DNA of 64,000 nucleotides from Turnera subulata. Taxonomy: Eukaryota; Streptophyta; Magnoliopsida; Malpighiales; Passifloraceae. The stretch lies in contig JAKUCV010002101.1 in the NCBI GenBank assembly GCA_028386065.3, positions 9,522-73,521 on the forward strand. Reading direction: 5' to 3'. The position numbers and the translations under genes are program-made. Every line of letters begins with the position of its first letter. Position 1 is the stretch's first letter. The notes under the pieces are model-generated. The model was not told where the DNA came from. It searched no databases and saw only the letters and a list, made by a program, of their open reading frames with translations. Of this stretch, positions 11,998 through 22,594 are shown piece after piece.

Positions 11998-12918
11998 GAA
12001 AGGATAATGACATTTTCCATGTCTTGTGTTTGATCTTGATAATGTGACGAAAGGATAATGACATTTTTCCGAGGCATAATGAAACAGTACTGATCTGGTC
12101 ACTTGGGTAACAATGATGTGTTGCTAGACACCGCTCATTGTTTATAATTATAAATGAGAGTTTATAATTGTTGACAACGTGATTAGTGCCTACAGGGTCA
12201 CACACTTATAACTGTTGATTCGAGCTAGTGGTTAGACCATGGTTGGACCAGGTTATTGAGCTAGTGGTTAGACCATGGTTGGGTTGATCAGTTCAATAGT
12301 TACCAGAATTATTGAACCTGATTTATTGTCCAAAAAAGCATGAAAGGATGTGTTGTCTTATATATATGTTGATATATATGATTGAGTTAGTGGAGACATA
12401 ATCATGTTGATGATTGTGACTAAAGTATAGATAATGGAAAACACAATCATGCATGATAAGATGTATGTATGATTAGGTTGGCCATTTCTATGTTAACTAA
12501 TGTTGAAAACATATATAATTGATATATGAAAGAGTGTTAGTAAGAGCAGATTTTTGAGAGCTCAACACAATAGAAAAACACACTCTTCATACTTGAGAAA
12601 GAAACACATCAAACACTCTCTAGTCTCTAGCTCTCGAAAATTCTGCAGCTAGTACTGCGGTTAGGGAGTGCTCGGGTTAGTGATCGTGTGACGGTTGCTA
12701 GCAGTCATCAATGGTTCGTGTGGATACCGTAGAGGAGTCGGATTTCTGTCCGGTTCTTGCTGATTTGGATCATCAGTTGAGTGAAAGATCTCAACCAAAC
12801 CAGGTACGAAAATCTTGTTATTTGGTTTACCCTGTTTCACATGGATCCTCCATTAGTTCCGGGTTTCTCCGCTGCGCATTTTGTCTCTTTGTTTGCATAC
12901 CCGGTTACTTACAAATAA

Positions 12919-13012
12919 AATCTGGGTGGCGACTCTATAGATGTTGAATCGACCCGAAGAAGATGTAAGGATGCGAGTGAGGGGATTGAGTAAATCTTAA
13001 TCCGGGTCCTTA
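12919..13012 (+). repeat. Gypsy-like remnant, right part (copy A)
   Basis: Continues the repeat interrupted by the copia element. It contains TGGGTGGCGACTCTATAG and ends near CCGGGTCCTTACAG, which could be an LTR end. Shared with B (39663-39757) and C (63875-63970). Confidence 0.45.
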
Positions 13013-14500
13013 CAGACAGTTGTTATCTGTTGTTACTTTTTGTGCGAAATTAATTTTGTATTCATATGTAGTTGTATTTAAAAATGATGGACGACTATAA
13101 ATTATATATAAAAAATGATGGACCAGCATATCTAGAATCAGAGTTGTTATCTATTGTTACAAAATACAATCTTATCATTTTGATAGCTAAAAAAAAAAAT
13201 TTGTTAGATCTGTGTTCAATGTTCATACTAGACTTCTTCTCTGGAACCAGAGTTGTTATCTACTGTTACTTCTTGTGCCAAATTTTTGTATTTATATGTA
13301 GGTGTATTTATAATCTATTTTTTTATTCAGATGCATTAGCACTTTTAATTAAAACATTCTCCTAACTGTATTAGAATTTTTTAAAATAATTTTTACTTAT
13401 AATTTATGATCCATTATTGTTTTTCAAAACTAATTTTAATTCTCCATTTCTTCTTTTTTCTCCCTTATACATTCTTATAGATATTCATGAATATTCTTTT
13501 TCTAATTCTAAAAGGAGAATATTGTACCAAAAAAAATGTCTCTAAAATTATTTTGTAAGAACTTCATGATTCATATAGAATTTATATTTCTTTATAATTA
13601 TTTTTATATAACCAAAATTGCCTCATGTAAGTCTTTTTATAAAGAGCAGTTTTTTTTAAGAAAATAAATGAACTGACGGAGAATTTGCAGTAGGTAAAGA
13701 AATATGGCTTTAAAATATAATATAGATGTTATATAAATAGGATAGAAAAATTAAATTTTGGTGAGAATTTGTATTTCTTTTGGTTTTTCTTGTGTTTGTT
13801 GGCAAACTACTCTTCCAAATTTTTAATTTGGTTGTTTTGTAAAGGGGAATGCTTTCGGGTGGGGGGGTTGGCAATTAGTGGACAAAGTGCAGACTAATTT
13901 CATGTTAGTGTTGGTTTAACTTTTTTGGTCTGAACTTTGTAATCGTTATACTTACTTTCACCTTTTTACATTTACTGATAAATTATACAAATGGCCCTAT
14001 GGACTTAATTCCACCTTCATGGACGACTATAATTAGATAATACAACAAAGGGATGGACCAATTTCTCTGGAACCAGACTCATTTTCAATTTAATAACTAA
14101 AAAAAGTGTTGTTAGACTTAGATCTGTGTTCATACTGGACTTCATCTCTTGGAACTATTTATTTATATTATTATTGTTAGATAATACAATCTTATCATTT
14201 TGATAACTAAAAGAAACTATTGTTAGATCTGACTTCATTGTTCATACTAGACTTCTTCTGTTGGAACTATTTATTTATATTATTATTTTGTCATGTCAAT
14301 CTTTGGAGGAGATAAGAGCACTAAGCAACGCACTTGACACTTCTGAAATTTAAAAATATTCTTGTCTAGAGAGCCTAATAATGATTAGTAAATTACAAGT
14401 TATCAGATGATATTTTTTTTGGTTTGTTTGGATATGCGTGGATATTATCATGTGGCAAAATCATCCAGAATAATTAATAGAGAAATGATAACAAGTGCTG
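13013..14500. repeat. Noncoding region with dispersed ~100-bp modules (copy A)
   Basis: No gene. A module of the form ATCTTATCATTTTGATAACT ... GTTAGATCTG ... TTCATACTAGACTTCTTC ... GGAAC recurs near 13160, 14090 and 14185, and again near 22690 beside the 143-codon gene. A second module, GTTGTTATCTACTGTTACTT followed by TTGTGC, recurs near 13018, 13143, 13247 and 22788. This suggests old local duplications around that gene's upstream region. Confidence 0.6.
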
Positions 14501-15840
14501 TTCTTGTCAAACTAGCTGCATGTATACAACGTGCTGTAGTAAAGAAAGTTGAATCACAGGGACTGCTATAAACAACATTGTCCTTAAAATTTCAATTAAT
14601 TAGACTAAATAACAAATAAATAAATAAAATTGAGATTGTGATGATAATAACTTGAGGTAATAAAGTAAATAAGCAGAAAGTAAAGTAATAGTATCGGCTG
14701 GTGAAAAGATGCAGTTGTAAGAAAACATAGGTTGTCCGGGGTTCACTATAGCTCATGCTGTTCAAATAATATTCCAGAATTCGATTACTTATCTCGTCTA
14801 TCTTGTAGGGTTACCTAGCCTATAATTTTTACAACCAGTTGTTCACTAATAGTGTAAAACTACCCTAATCCCGAATAACCTGTTGTTCGCCAGTGTTGCC
14901 TGTCCTAGGGTGGAGTAGGTGCTGTACTAGGTGCTGAATTCTCAACTACCCTAAAACCCTCTCTCGACAATATTTAGGATGGAGGTTGTATATGGAATGA
15001 TCAGATTTCCTAGCTTCTCCTGTTCAGTGCTTCGCTAAGTCGTCTAAGATGTACATGAGGGTGATCAAGCCACATGCACTGTTAAGTTCTCCATACACAA
15101 ATCAAGGCATCAACGAGTAAAAGAAACCAAACATGAATTATTACCCAAACATAAAGCTGTAGCTACATCCCATAAACCTAGATATAAAATACTAGTTCAT
15201 GAAGAATCTAAAAACAACAATAGGGATAGTTGACGACATGCTGTTAAATAAAAAACTAAAAGTCTTCACTTTCCTTCTTGTTGAAATCTCCACTTCCTTA
15301 TGCTCTGAAAGATGAATTTTTGATAGAGAAGAAAGAGTGTATCGATGGCTAAAAGTTGTTTCTCTTAGGGTTTTATTTTTTTCTATTTATAGAGAACCAA
15401 ACTTCTATTAAAACCCTAAGTCTTGGTCAATAAGTCTTCTTTTCAAAACCTAGCAGCATACTCTTATTTCCTTCCAAGGAGTGTCCACGTGATAACAAAT
15501 AATGACTCCTAAAACTTGGCGCAAGCTCCAGCCAATTATAAAACAAGGACTTCATGCAGCACCCGCTGTCAGCATGTGTCTGGGGGTTGTCACTGGTACA
15601 GATTGAACTAGAACTGGGCAGTCAGCAGCGCCTTCTTGAGTTTTGGGCCAAAATCGTCAAAATCCTCTCCAAAAGGGACCTAAATGCACCTGAAGGAAAA
15701 CAAGGGCAAGTAAAGTAGGATTTGGTGCAAAAGCAAGTGATTGCATATCTACATGCATGAATTTATGCTAAATGCAAGGCCAAAAGACTACAGTGCATGC
15801 TGTAAAAGTAGTGTAATTTCATGCTCATCAAGTGCCCTAT
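14500..15840. repeat. Unclassified LTR-like repeat (copy A)
   Basis: No coding capacity. The stretch runs from about AACTAGCTGCATGTATACAA to GCATGCTGTAAAAGTAGTGT and is matched at 41260-42600. Its texture (short oligo-purine tracts, a leader-like segment ending AGGGTTTTATTTTTTTCTAT, repeated AACCTGTTGTTCGCC-type phrases) suggests an antisense LTR or a non-autonomous LTR element. I could not find paired ends or a primer site. Confidence 0.4.
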
Positions 15841-16013
15841 GGACACTTGAAAAGCTATAATAAATGAATCTTAACTAACACAATTTTTATAACATCTTGT
15901 AAAAATTAATTAACACTCTCATTTAAACTAAAAATTATATACAAAATTACCCTTGTTTATTGCTTGTTTTGTGTTTGAAAAAATTTAATGTTTTATATTT
16001 TTAGGAATTAGAA
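15841..16013. other. Spacer holding the empty site of the unit-B solo LTR
   Basis: TTTAT at 15956-15960 occurs once here. In unit B the same pentamer flanks both sides of a solo LTR (42714-44239), so this is the uninterrupted target. Confidence 0.85.
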
Positions 16014-16170
16014 TGTAGGGTTTAGGTTTTCGGGTTTTAGAGTTTAGGCTATTTTAGAATTTAGGATTTAATGTTTAGGGTTTAGGATTTAGGATTTAGG
16101 ATTTAGAGTTTAGTATACAAGGTTTAGGGTTTTAGGGTTTGGGATTTAAAATTTTTGGATTTGTGGTTTA
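16014..16170 (+). repeat. Degenerate telomere-like tract (copy A)
   Basis: Many copies of TTTAGGG and near variants (TTTAGGA, TTTAGAG, TTTTAGGG, TTCGGG) in one orientation. This is an interstitial, decayed plant telomere-type repeat. Confidence 0.75.
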
Positions 16171-16527
16171 GGATTTAAATTAAAAGCTGAAATTCAATAT
16201 TAAAAAGATATTCATAAGAATTAAGCTCTCATATGAGAAGCTTATATATATATAAAGCTGTTTCCCTCACCAAATGTTGACAAATAGGATTCTAGGGGTC
16301 TTTCTATACTGCCATGTGTTAGTTTAATTTCTTGTTTTCCTTTAGACAATGATCAACATTGTTCTCTCTTGTGTTTTAATGACTGACAACATTGTGTTTG
16401 AATATCATGGCCCTGAAAAATCTAAGACGGGTGAGTTAGTTTTTCAACTAATCTTTGCATGGTTCTAGATAAAACAATATGGTTTTTCACAAATAGATAT
16501 TCACAGATTCAAGAGCACACCTTAACT
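16171..16527. other. Spacer before the duplicated Cassandra-containing block
   Basis: Shared with 44470-44818 in unit B. Contains GTTTGAATATCATGGCCCTG and AAGAGCACACCTTAAC. No gene or recognisable RNA is seen. Confidence 0.5.
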
Positions 16528-17133
16528 AAAGTAGAGAAATGACTGAGACAAGGAAAGAGCACACAAGCGATTTATAGTGGTTCCTCAACTCCAAGTACAT
16601 TTGCTACCTAAAAGACCCTCCTTTATAATTCCTAATTCTCCAATACATTAGGGTTTTAAGAGTTTAACCTTGACCTTTATAACATACAAGCTTTTTCCAA
16701 AAAAATTACGGGTCCAACCTTAACCTTTACAAACAAGCTTTTTCCAAGCATAACTATAACTTCATGTACTGATTTTTTACATCAATAAAATCAGTATCGA
16801 TTAGCATAAATTTTCATTTCTCATAGGTTCAGCTCTAACCTACCCTTTAAGTCTATTCCTAGACTTGAGTACCTAGCAAGACTAATCCAAGTCTTACCTA
16901 AAACTACTTTTACAAAGAGTGTCAATACAAGTGTAATAGTTGGGATAAGTTTTAGAGATGTTTTACACCCCTTTATATAGATTCTAAGTGGGGGGCTTTC
17001 CTTCCAACTGCTCCAAAACTTCTAGAGTTGACCAATATTCTCCACTGGGCTATGTTTGGTCATTTCTAGAATTCTCAACCATTTCAACCCTTTTGATTCA
17101 AAAGCCATTTCGGTTTTAGCATCTGTGAACCAT

Positions 17134-17447
17134 TGTAACGTCCCTGCTTCACGACAGTCACTACGAACCAACACGAGATCTGTCCAACATGCTTTATTCA
17201 TTCAAATTTTTGGGAAAAACTACCTAGGAGGTCACTCATCCCAAAATTTCTCCAAGTGAAGCACATTTAACTTTGAAGTTCTTATGGAATGAGCATCGAA
17301 AAGATAGGTGCACCTTGTTGATATATTTAGTACCTATCAAACCATTTAAGCTATTATCAATTGTATAGTCGCACACTTGTACAGCCTCAAAATCAATTCA
17401 TTTGAGCTATTCTTAATTTTACGGCCTCGTTCCTAAATAATTACAAA
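17134..17447 (-). mobile_element. Cassandra-like TRIM LTR with 5S-rRNA-like domain
   Basis: Begins TGTAACGTCCCTGCTTCACG, which read on the minus strand is the LTR end ...GGGACGTTACA expected of Cassandra terminal-repeat-in-miniature elements. The segment 17221-17320 on the minus strand resembles plant 5S rRNA: a stretch like CCATAAGAACTTCAAAGTTAAATGTGCTT (matching at most positions), then GATGAGTGACCTCCTAGGTA corresponding to box C. Cassandra carries such a 5S domain in its LTRs (family knowledge). No internal domain or second intact LTR is clear. Confidence 0.6.
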
Positions 17448-17832
17448 ATCGCACCAACAGTGCAGCCCTATTGCTACACAGTCTCAGGATCTCTTCTATT
17501 CGAGTGTGTATTCAGTTCATTCATGTGCCCCTCCATCTAGAATCTGTCAGAAGCCGCTCCATCCAGCACAAGACCTTTCCTATATGCTTTATCCTCACTT
17601 GCATGTTTCCCTAGAAAACTTACCAGGAGGTCACCCATCCCAGAATTGCTCCAACTGAAGCACGTACCTGTACAACCAAAAAGGTAGGTGCACCTTGTTG
17701 ATATAGTCGGTACCTATCAAAACATTTAAGCTATTTTTTATTGTACAGTCTCATACCTGTACAACCTCAAAATTATTTCATTTGTGCTATTCTTAATTAT
17801 ATAGTCCGATATTTGTATAATCATGAAATCAT
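17448..17832 (-). mobile_element. Cassandra-like repeat, second diverged unit
   Basis: Follows head-to-tail and starts at the recurring phrase TGTGCAGCCCTATTGCTACA. On the minus strand 17623-17645 gives GGGATGGGTGACCTCCTGG, an exact match to the 5S box C region, but the box A part is degraded. A further partial unit starting TGTGCAGCCTCATCCCTACA occupies about 17839-18060 and lacks the 5S part. Confidence 0.55.
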
Positions 17833-18585
17833 ACCAACTGTGCAGCCTCATCCCTACACAGTCTCAGGATCTCTCGTATTCGGGCGTGGATTCATTTAAT
17901 TCATGTGCCTCTACATCTAGAAGTCTGCCAACAGCCGCTGCTTGTCCATGCTCACGCCAGCACCGATGCACACTTCCGCCCCTCATCGACCCGGATGTCA
18001 CATTCTCCATGAGGACCACCGGATACTATTGAAGCCAGGAAGTGAGAGACAATAGTTTCTAGGTATCTTGTCTCTCGCTTTAATAGCACTCCAGCTGTTG
18101 GTGGTTAGTCTTTAATGTTTGCGAAGACCACTAGCAGCTTACAATAAAAAGAAGATGTTGATAGCTTCTTACAAAACCATGCTCATGATTTTACATGAAA
18201 CCATTTTCTTGCTTCAATACTCGATCAACACAAGAAACACTTATAACAACATCCAATCTAGTTTGTTAATCATCAAAATTAATAATCGAATTCCAACATA
18301 TTGGTTGTAACCCTTTACTTCCAATGCATTAGTTACAATAATTTATTTAAATCAGAAGAGTATCCCAGCGAACCACGAGAGTAATCACTTTACAAAGTCT
18401 TCTTTGTACGGTAGGATCACTATCAACAGCACAATTTCTATATAGAAACTTCGAATTGTTGAAACCTAACCTTAACTATAATGATTGACACTTGAGACAA
18501 CTCAGCCCAAAATCAATAAAAAGGGAAGCTCAACCCACGGAGCCTAAAAGTAGACACGCACCCAACCTACAACACTGAAGGATCT

Positions 18586-20566
18586 AAAGTAGAGAAATGA
18601 CTGAGACAAGGAAAGAGCACACAAACGATTTATAGTGGTTCCTCAACTCCAAGTACATTTACTACCTAAAAGACCCTCCTTTATAATTCCTAATTCTCCA
18701 ATACATTAGGGTTTTAAGAGTTTAAACATGACCTTTATAACATACAAGCTTTTTTCCAAAAAAATTACGGGTCCAACCTTAACCTTTACAGACAAGCTTT
18801 TTCCAAGCATAACTATAACTTCATGTACTGATTTTTGACATCAATAAAATCACTATCGATTAGCATAAATTTTCATTTCTCATAGGCTCAGCTCTAACCT
18901 ACCCTTAAGTCTATTCCTAGACCTGAGTACCTAGCAAGACTAATCCAAGTCTTACCTAAAACTACTCTTACAAAGAGTGTCAATACAAGTGTAATAACTG
19001 GGATAAGTTTTAGAGATACACCCCTTTATATAGATTCTAAGTAGGGGGCTTCCCTTCCAACTGCTCCAAAACTTCTAGAGTTGACCAATATTCTCCATTA
19101 GCATCTGCGAACCATTGTAACGTCCCTGCTTCACGACAGTCACTACGAACCAACACGAGATCTTTCCAACATGCTTTATCCTTTCAAAGTTTTGGGAAAA
19201 ACTACCTAGGAGGTCACTCATCCCAGAATTTCTCCAAGTGAAGCACATTTAACTTTGAAGTTCTTATGGAATGAGCACCGAAAAGATAGGTGCACCTTGT
19301 TGATATATTTAGTACCTATCAAACCATTTAAGCTATTATCAATTGTACAGTCGCACACCTGTACAACCTCGAAATCGCTTCGTTTGAGCTATTCTTAATT
19401 GTACGGTCTCGTTCCTAAATAATTACAAAATTGCACCAACTGTGCAGCCCTATCGCTACACAGTCTCAGGATCTCTTCTATTCGGGTGTGTATTCTGTTA
19501 ATTCACGTGCCCCTCCATCTAGAATCTGTCAGAAGACGCTCCATCCAGCACAGGATTTTTCCTATACGCTTTATCCTCACTTGCATGTTTCCGGAGAAAA
19601 CTTACCAGGAGGTCACCCATCCCAGAATTGCTCCAAGTTAAGCTCGTACCTGTACAACCAAAAAGGTAGGTGCACCTTGTTGATATAGTCGGTACCTATC
19701 AAAACATTTAAGCTATTTTCTATTGTACAGTCTCATACCTGTACAACCTCAAAATTATTTCATTTGTGCTATTCTTAATTATATAGTCCGATATTTGTAT
19801 AATCATGAAATCATACCAACTGTGCAGCCTCATCCCTACACAGTCTCAGGATCTCTCGTATTCGGGCGTGAATTCATTTAATTCATGTGCCTCTACTTCT
19901 AGAAGTCTGCCAACACCCGCTGCTTGTCCATGCTCACGCCAGCACCGGTGCACACTTCCGCCCCTCATCGACCCCTGGTGTCACAATCTCCATGAGGACC
20001 ACTGGATATTATTGAAGCCAAGAAGTGAGAGACAACAGTTTCTAGGCATCTTGTCTCTCGCTTTAATAGCACTCCAGCTGTTGGTGGTTAGTCTTTATTG
20101 TTTGTGAGGACCACTAGCAGCTTACAGTAAAAAGAAGATGTTGATAGCTGCTTACGAATCCATGCTCATAATTTTACATGAAGCCATTTTCCTGCTTCAG
20201 TACTCGATCAACACAAGAAACACTTATAACAAGATCCAATCTAGTTTGTTAATCATCAAAATTAATAATCGAATTCCAACATTGGTTGTAACCCTTTACT
20301 TCCAATGCATTAGTTACAATAATTTATTTAAATTAGAAGAGTATCCCAGCTGACCACGAGAGTAATCACTTTACGATATCATCTTTGTACGGTAGGATCA
20401 CTATCAACAGCACAATTTCTATATAGACACTTTGAATCGTTGAAGCCTAACCTTAACTGTAATGATTGATACCTGAGACCACTCAGCCCAAAATCATTAA
20501 AAAGGGAAGCTCAACCCACGGAGCCTAAAAGTAGACACGCACCCAACCTACAACACTGAAGGATCT
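18586..20566. repeat. 2-kb block with Cassandra-like repeats, second copy
   Basis: Direct repeat of 16528-18585. Cassandra-like units start at 19117 (TGTAACGTCCC) and 19440 (TGTGCAGCCC), with 5S-like stretches at 19201-19300 and 19602-19640 on the minus strand, and a partial third unit at 19820-20040. It is closer to the single block of unit B than to the first copy, for example sharing CTGGTGTCACAATCTCC. Confidence 0.85.
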
Positions 20567-21101
20567 AGAAATAAGACCTATCGGGTGATTCTTGGATGAA
20601 CATGTTGGAGTAGTATGGGCGATCAGACAAAGAAACGAATAGTTTGCATGTTTAGATGAATATCATGCGAAAGAGGCCAAGACGGTTATATGTGTTCATA
20701 CTCTCCAATTGACAATAAAAACGCCGAAGAAATAAATGAAAAGTAACTTTGACTAGTGCAAAGTTAAATTAGATAGATCTCAAGTGTTCACCCTCTCCCC
20801 CAATGTATTTTCTCTTGATCAACTGATAAAATTTGAGTATAATTTTATCCAAACTCTATCAATACCAATTTTTGTGATGATCCAAATCAGACATTGGAAG
20901 TGAGTAGGAACGGCCTTGGGCATATATGCACTAAGTAGTTGGCTACCAAATACCCACATGCATAATCTTTGGGCTACATAGTTACGGTCCAACCGTGGAG
21001 ATTATTATAGGACTGTCTATTACTTGGAGCGTGACAAAATGGCAGCGGAATCGATCTCACTCCAGTTCTGGGTGAGCTTGCCATATATCCTGTGTCTCGG
21101 G
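20567..21101. repeat. Noncoding repeat fragments upstream of MITE (copy A)
   Basis: No gene. From about 20785 to 20915 it matches 2460-2580 (CCAATGTATTTTCTCTTGAT ... GAGTATAATTTTATCC), so a piece of the gypsy-like LTR occurs twice per unit. From about 20930 it resembles the sequence at 47711-47870 (GGACTACATAATTTAGGTCC-like), which suggests remnants of a second LTR family. Confidence 0.5.
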
Positions 21102-21256
21102 CAGGGGCGGATCTAGGAAAAAAACTTTGGGGGGGGGCCAAAATCTAATATTTTTTACATTAATAGGGACCGAATTGTATTGTATGTGTAAAAATGGAAA
21201 AAATAAAAAAAACATAGTCGTTGCTAGGACTCGAGCCCGGGCCAAACATGTATAAT
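21102..21256. mobile_element. hAT-type MITE, truncated (copy A)
   Basis: Starts with terminal sequence CAGGGGCGGATCTAGG and matches the left half of the intact element at 47336-47603, then stops at a deletion. On the minus strand GGCTCGAGTCC (21227-21237) matches the tRNA box B consensus at all but one position. The box A half has been deleted here. Confidence 0.75.
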
Positions 21257-21265
21257 TAGGTTATA

Positions 21266-21364
21266 CAACTTCTTCAACTTCAGACATTAAAGTGTCCCCC
21301 AGTTATTATTTCCAATCATCTCTTTTTGCATCATAATTAGGTTATAGATCATTTATAGTACCAA
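21266..21364. other. 99-bp segment inverted relative to unit B
   Basis: Reverse complement of 48509-48607, differing at about one base. About 1.02 kb on one side and about 60 bp on the other, as judged from unit B, are missing here. Confidence 0.85.
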
Positions 21365-22041
21365 ATTTAGCAATATATATATAAGGAAATTTAATTAAAC
21401 AAAAAAATTACAATGTAAAATAAAAGAATTAGAAAATTATACCCTGAATCATGATTGTAAAGACAAATCATTACTTACTAAGATTTAGATTTTTTAGTTA
21501 ATATTGTACAAATGTGTAAAATATTCAATCTCTGTCACAAATAACAATAATAATTTGATATCCACTATAAAGTTATTAGCATTTATTGTATTTGTGTAGA
21601 ATACCCATTCTGAATAGCTAGTTAAGAAGGTTCTGCTTTAAACCAACTGGACTGTGATATATTTTCCAAGAGCATGTGATATATGAGATTCTAAGATATG
21701 TGATTATATATTAATGGGTCGCCCTTATTTAGATATCAGCGTCTCATAGCGAGCTTGGTAGACCACGCAAATCAAATGCATGCATGCATGCAGGGATATA
21801 AGCTAGCTATGATATTATTGAAGGAAGAAAGAGGTACAAAGAGCAGACAGTACTGGCTCTTGATTATTTATTTAGATCCCAGGCAGCTTATTCCAGACGT
21901 CATCATGCATATATGCATATGTGAGATGACTTATTTATTTTGACGACGACACAGACGAGACGACATCGATCATCATATATGAATATATATGATGACTGAC
22001 TCATTTATTTTGACACAACACAGACGAAACAGTAGTTTAGT
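21365..22041. other. Downstream flank of the 143-codon gene (copy A)
   Basis: A+T-rich and almost identical to 48660-49346. It contains a hairpin-capable ATCATATATGAATATATATGAT at 21971-21992 and two related TTATTTATTTTGACG / TCATTTATTTTGACA phrases, whose minus-strand reading gives AAATAAAT, a possible polyadenylation signal for the gene. No other gene. Confidence 0.6.
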
Positions 22042-22473
22042 TTAATGGCTGTAGTCCCAAATGACCTTGACTTGGACCACGCATTTGTAGGCCTCAATGT
22101 TGCTGGTTACTGTTGCTTGGTTTCGAGCATCGAACACGACAGCGCCAGCAGCGATGATTTCTTCAGTAGGAGATGAGGGAGGGGAGTGCTGCAGGAAAAC
22201 GGTGATGGGGAGGGCTTCTTTCAATGGGAAGGAGAATTGGTAATTTTGGAGAGTGAGGTCTTCCCCTGTATTGACTTCCTTTGGCTCTTCCTCTTTGATG
22301 TCAAGCAGCACCAATTCACCCTCTCCCTTATTCAATGGTTTCGCTCTCGAGATCCATCCCCAAACTTTAGCGGATGGAAAGGGTGCCTTAAGGATTTTCA
22401 CCGAAACAGTGGCATGAGTGGTTTGATCAGTGGGTTGAGTGGCTTTTGGAGGGGCTTCAGTAGTCTCTGGCAT
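22042..22473 (-). CDS. Small conserved plant protein, 143 aa, function unknown (copy A)
   Basis: Single uninterrupted minus-strand frame from ATG at 22473 to TAA at 22042. A two-codon longer reading would start on TTG and is not plausible in a plant. A TATA box lies about 114 bp upstream (22587-22594), so a short 5' leader is expected. The first 20 residues are polar and rich in Pro, Thr and Gln, probably disordered. The rest alternates hydrophobic and polar residues in short strands (TVSVKILKAP, VWGWISR, LQNYQFSFPL, PITVFLQHS, CVVQVKVIWDY) with an acidic loop KEEEPKEVNTGED. That pattern suggests a small beta-rich fold (inference). There is no signal peptide, membrane segment or recognised catalytic motif. 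The copy at 49347-49778 encodes the same protein, with one synonymous base difference noticed. I do not recognise the family. Confidence 0.65.
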   Translation of the reverse strand: MPETTEAPPKATQPTDQTTHATVSVKILKAPFPSAKVWGWISRAKPLNKGEGELVLLDIKEEEPKEVNTGEDLTLQNYQFSFPLKEALPITVFLQHSPPSSPTEEIIAAGAVVFDARNQATVTSNIEAYKCVVQVKVIWDYSH

Positions 22474-22586
22474 TTTCAATCACTCAAATTCTCTGGAGAG
22501 ACAGGATCGGATATATATGTATCTTTAATTTGCACCACTCTGTTGTTGTGTTTCTGATGACAACCCAACCTCTCGCCCACCCCTCC

Positions 22587-22594
22587 TTTATATA
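22587..22594 (-). promoter_or_regulatory. TATA box of the 143-codon gene (copy A)
   Basis: TATATAAA on the minus strand (in context GGCTATATAAAGGAGG). About 80 nt of leader would follow before the ATG at 22473 if transcription starts some 30 bp downstream. Preserved unchanged in copy B. Confidence 0.65.

Larger units (their letters stand above)
6808..11998 (-). mobile_element. LINE (L1-type) nested in copia 3' LTR, 5'-truncated (copy A)
   Basis: The run of T at 6808-6817 is the poly(A) tail of an element read on the minus strand. From right to left it carries an ORF1 remnant, then ORF2 with endonuclease, reverse transcriptase and C-terminal zinc-binding region. ORF1 lacks its N-terminal part, so the element is 5'-truncated as is usual for LINEs. 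No target duplication is seen. About 70 bp of LTR is missing at the insertion point in B and C, and more here. Confidence 0.9.
3198..12913 (+). mobile_element. Ty1/copia retrotransposon, internally deleted, with LINE nested in 3' LTR (copy A)
   Basis: Bounded by TGTTAG...ACTTACA ends and flanked by the 5-bp direct repeat AATAA (3193-3197 and 12914-12918), which is expected for copia integration. The parts are a 5' LTR remnant (3198-4564), a remnant of pol (4565-6333), a polypurine tract and a 3' LTR split by an antisense LINE. A deletion joins the LTR directly to the region between integrase and reverse transcriptase. It therefore lacks the LTR end, primer site, gag, protease and integrase and is dead. 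Confidence 0.9.
6346..12913 (+). repeat. Copia 3' LTR split by LINE (copy A)
   Basis: LTR sequence runs 6346-6807 and resumes at about 11998-12913, ending ACTTACA followed by target duplication AATAA. Compared with the other units, the LTR at the right edge of the LINE has lost an extra stretch (from GGCCTCTTGATAG to the GATAATGACATTT region). Confidence 0.85.
16528..18585. repeat. 2-kb block with Cassandra-like repeats, first copy
   Basis: Runs from AAAGTAGAGAAATGACTGAG to GAAGGATCT and is followed directly by a second copy (18586-20566). Unit B has a single copy (44819-46800). This copy keeps about 75 bp near 17045-17120 that both the second copy and the unit-B copy lack, and it differs from them at several bases. 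The flanking 16530-17130 has no gene. Confidence 0.85.

Noticed and set aside
10928..12205. 425-codon minus-strand frame as one gene
   Set aside because: It is a chance fusion of copia LTR sequence with the LINE ORF1 remnant; the fusion point is the transposon junction.
13072..13365. 97-codon plus-strand frame
   Set aside because: A+T-driven composition, starts in a noncoding module and is shortened in unit B.
16014..16170. Chromosome end
   Set aside because: Repeats are degenerate, short and internal, with the same tract repeated in unit B.
17221..17320. Functional 5S rRNA gene
   Set aside because: Internal promoter boxes carry several changes and the stretch is embedded in Cassandra-like LTR sequence; neighbours are more decayed.
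22186..22557. Plus-strand 123-codon open frame (and 49491-49862)
   Set aside because: It is the antisense shadow of the 143-codon minus-strand gene, which has a TATA box and a better start.
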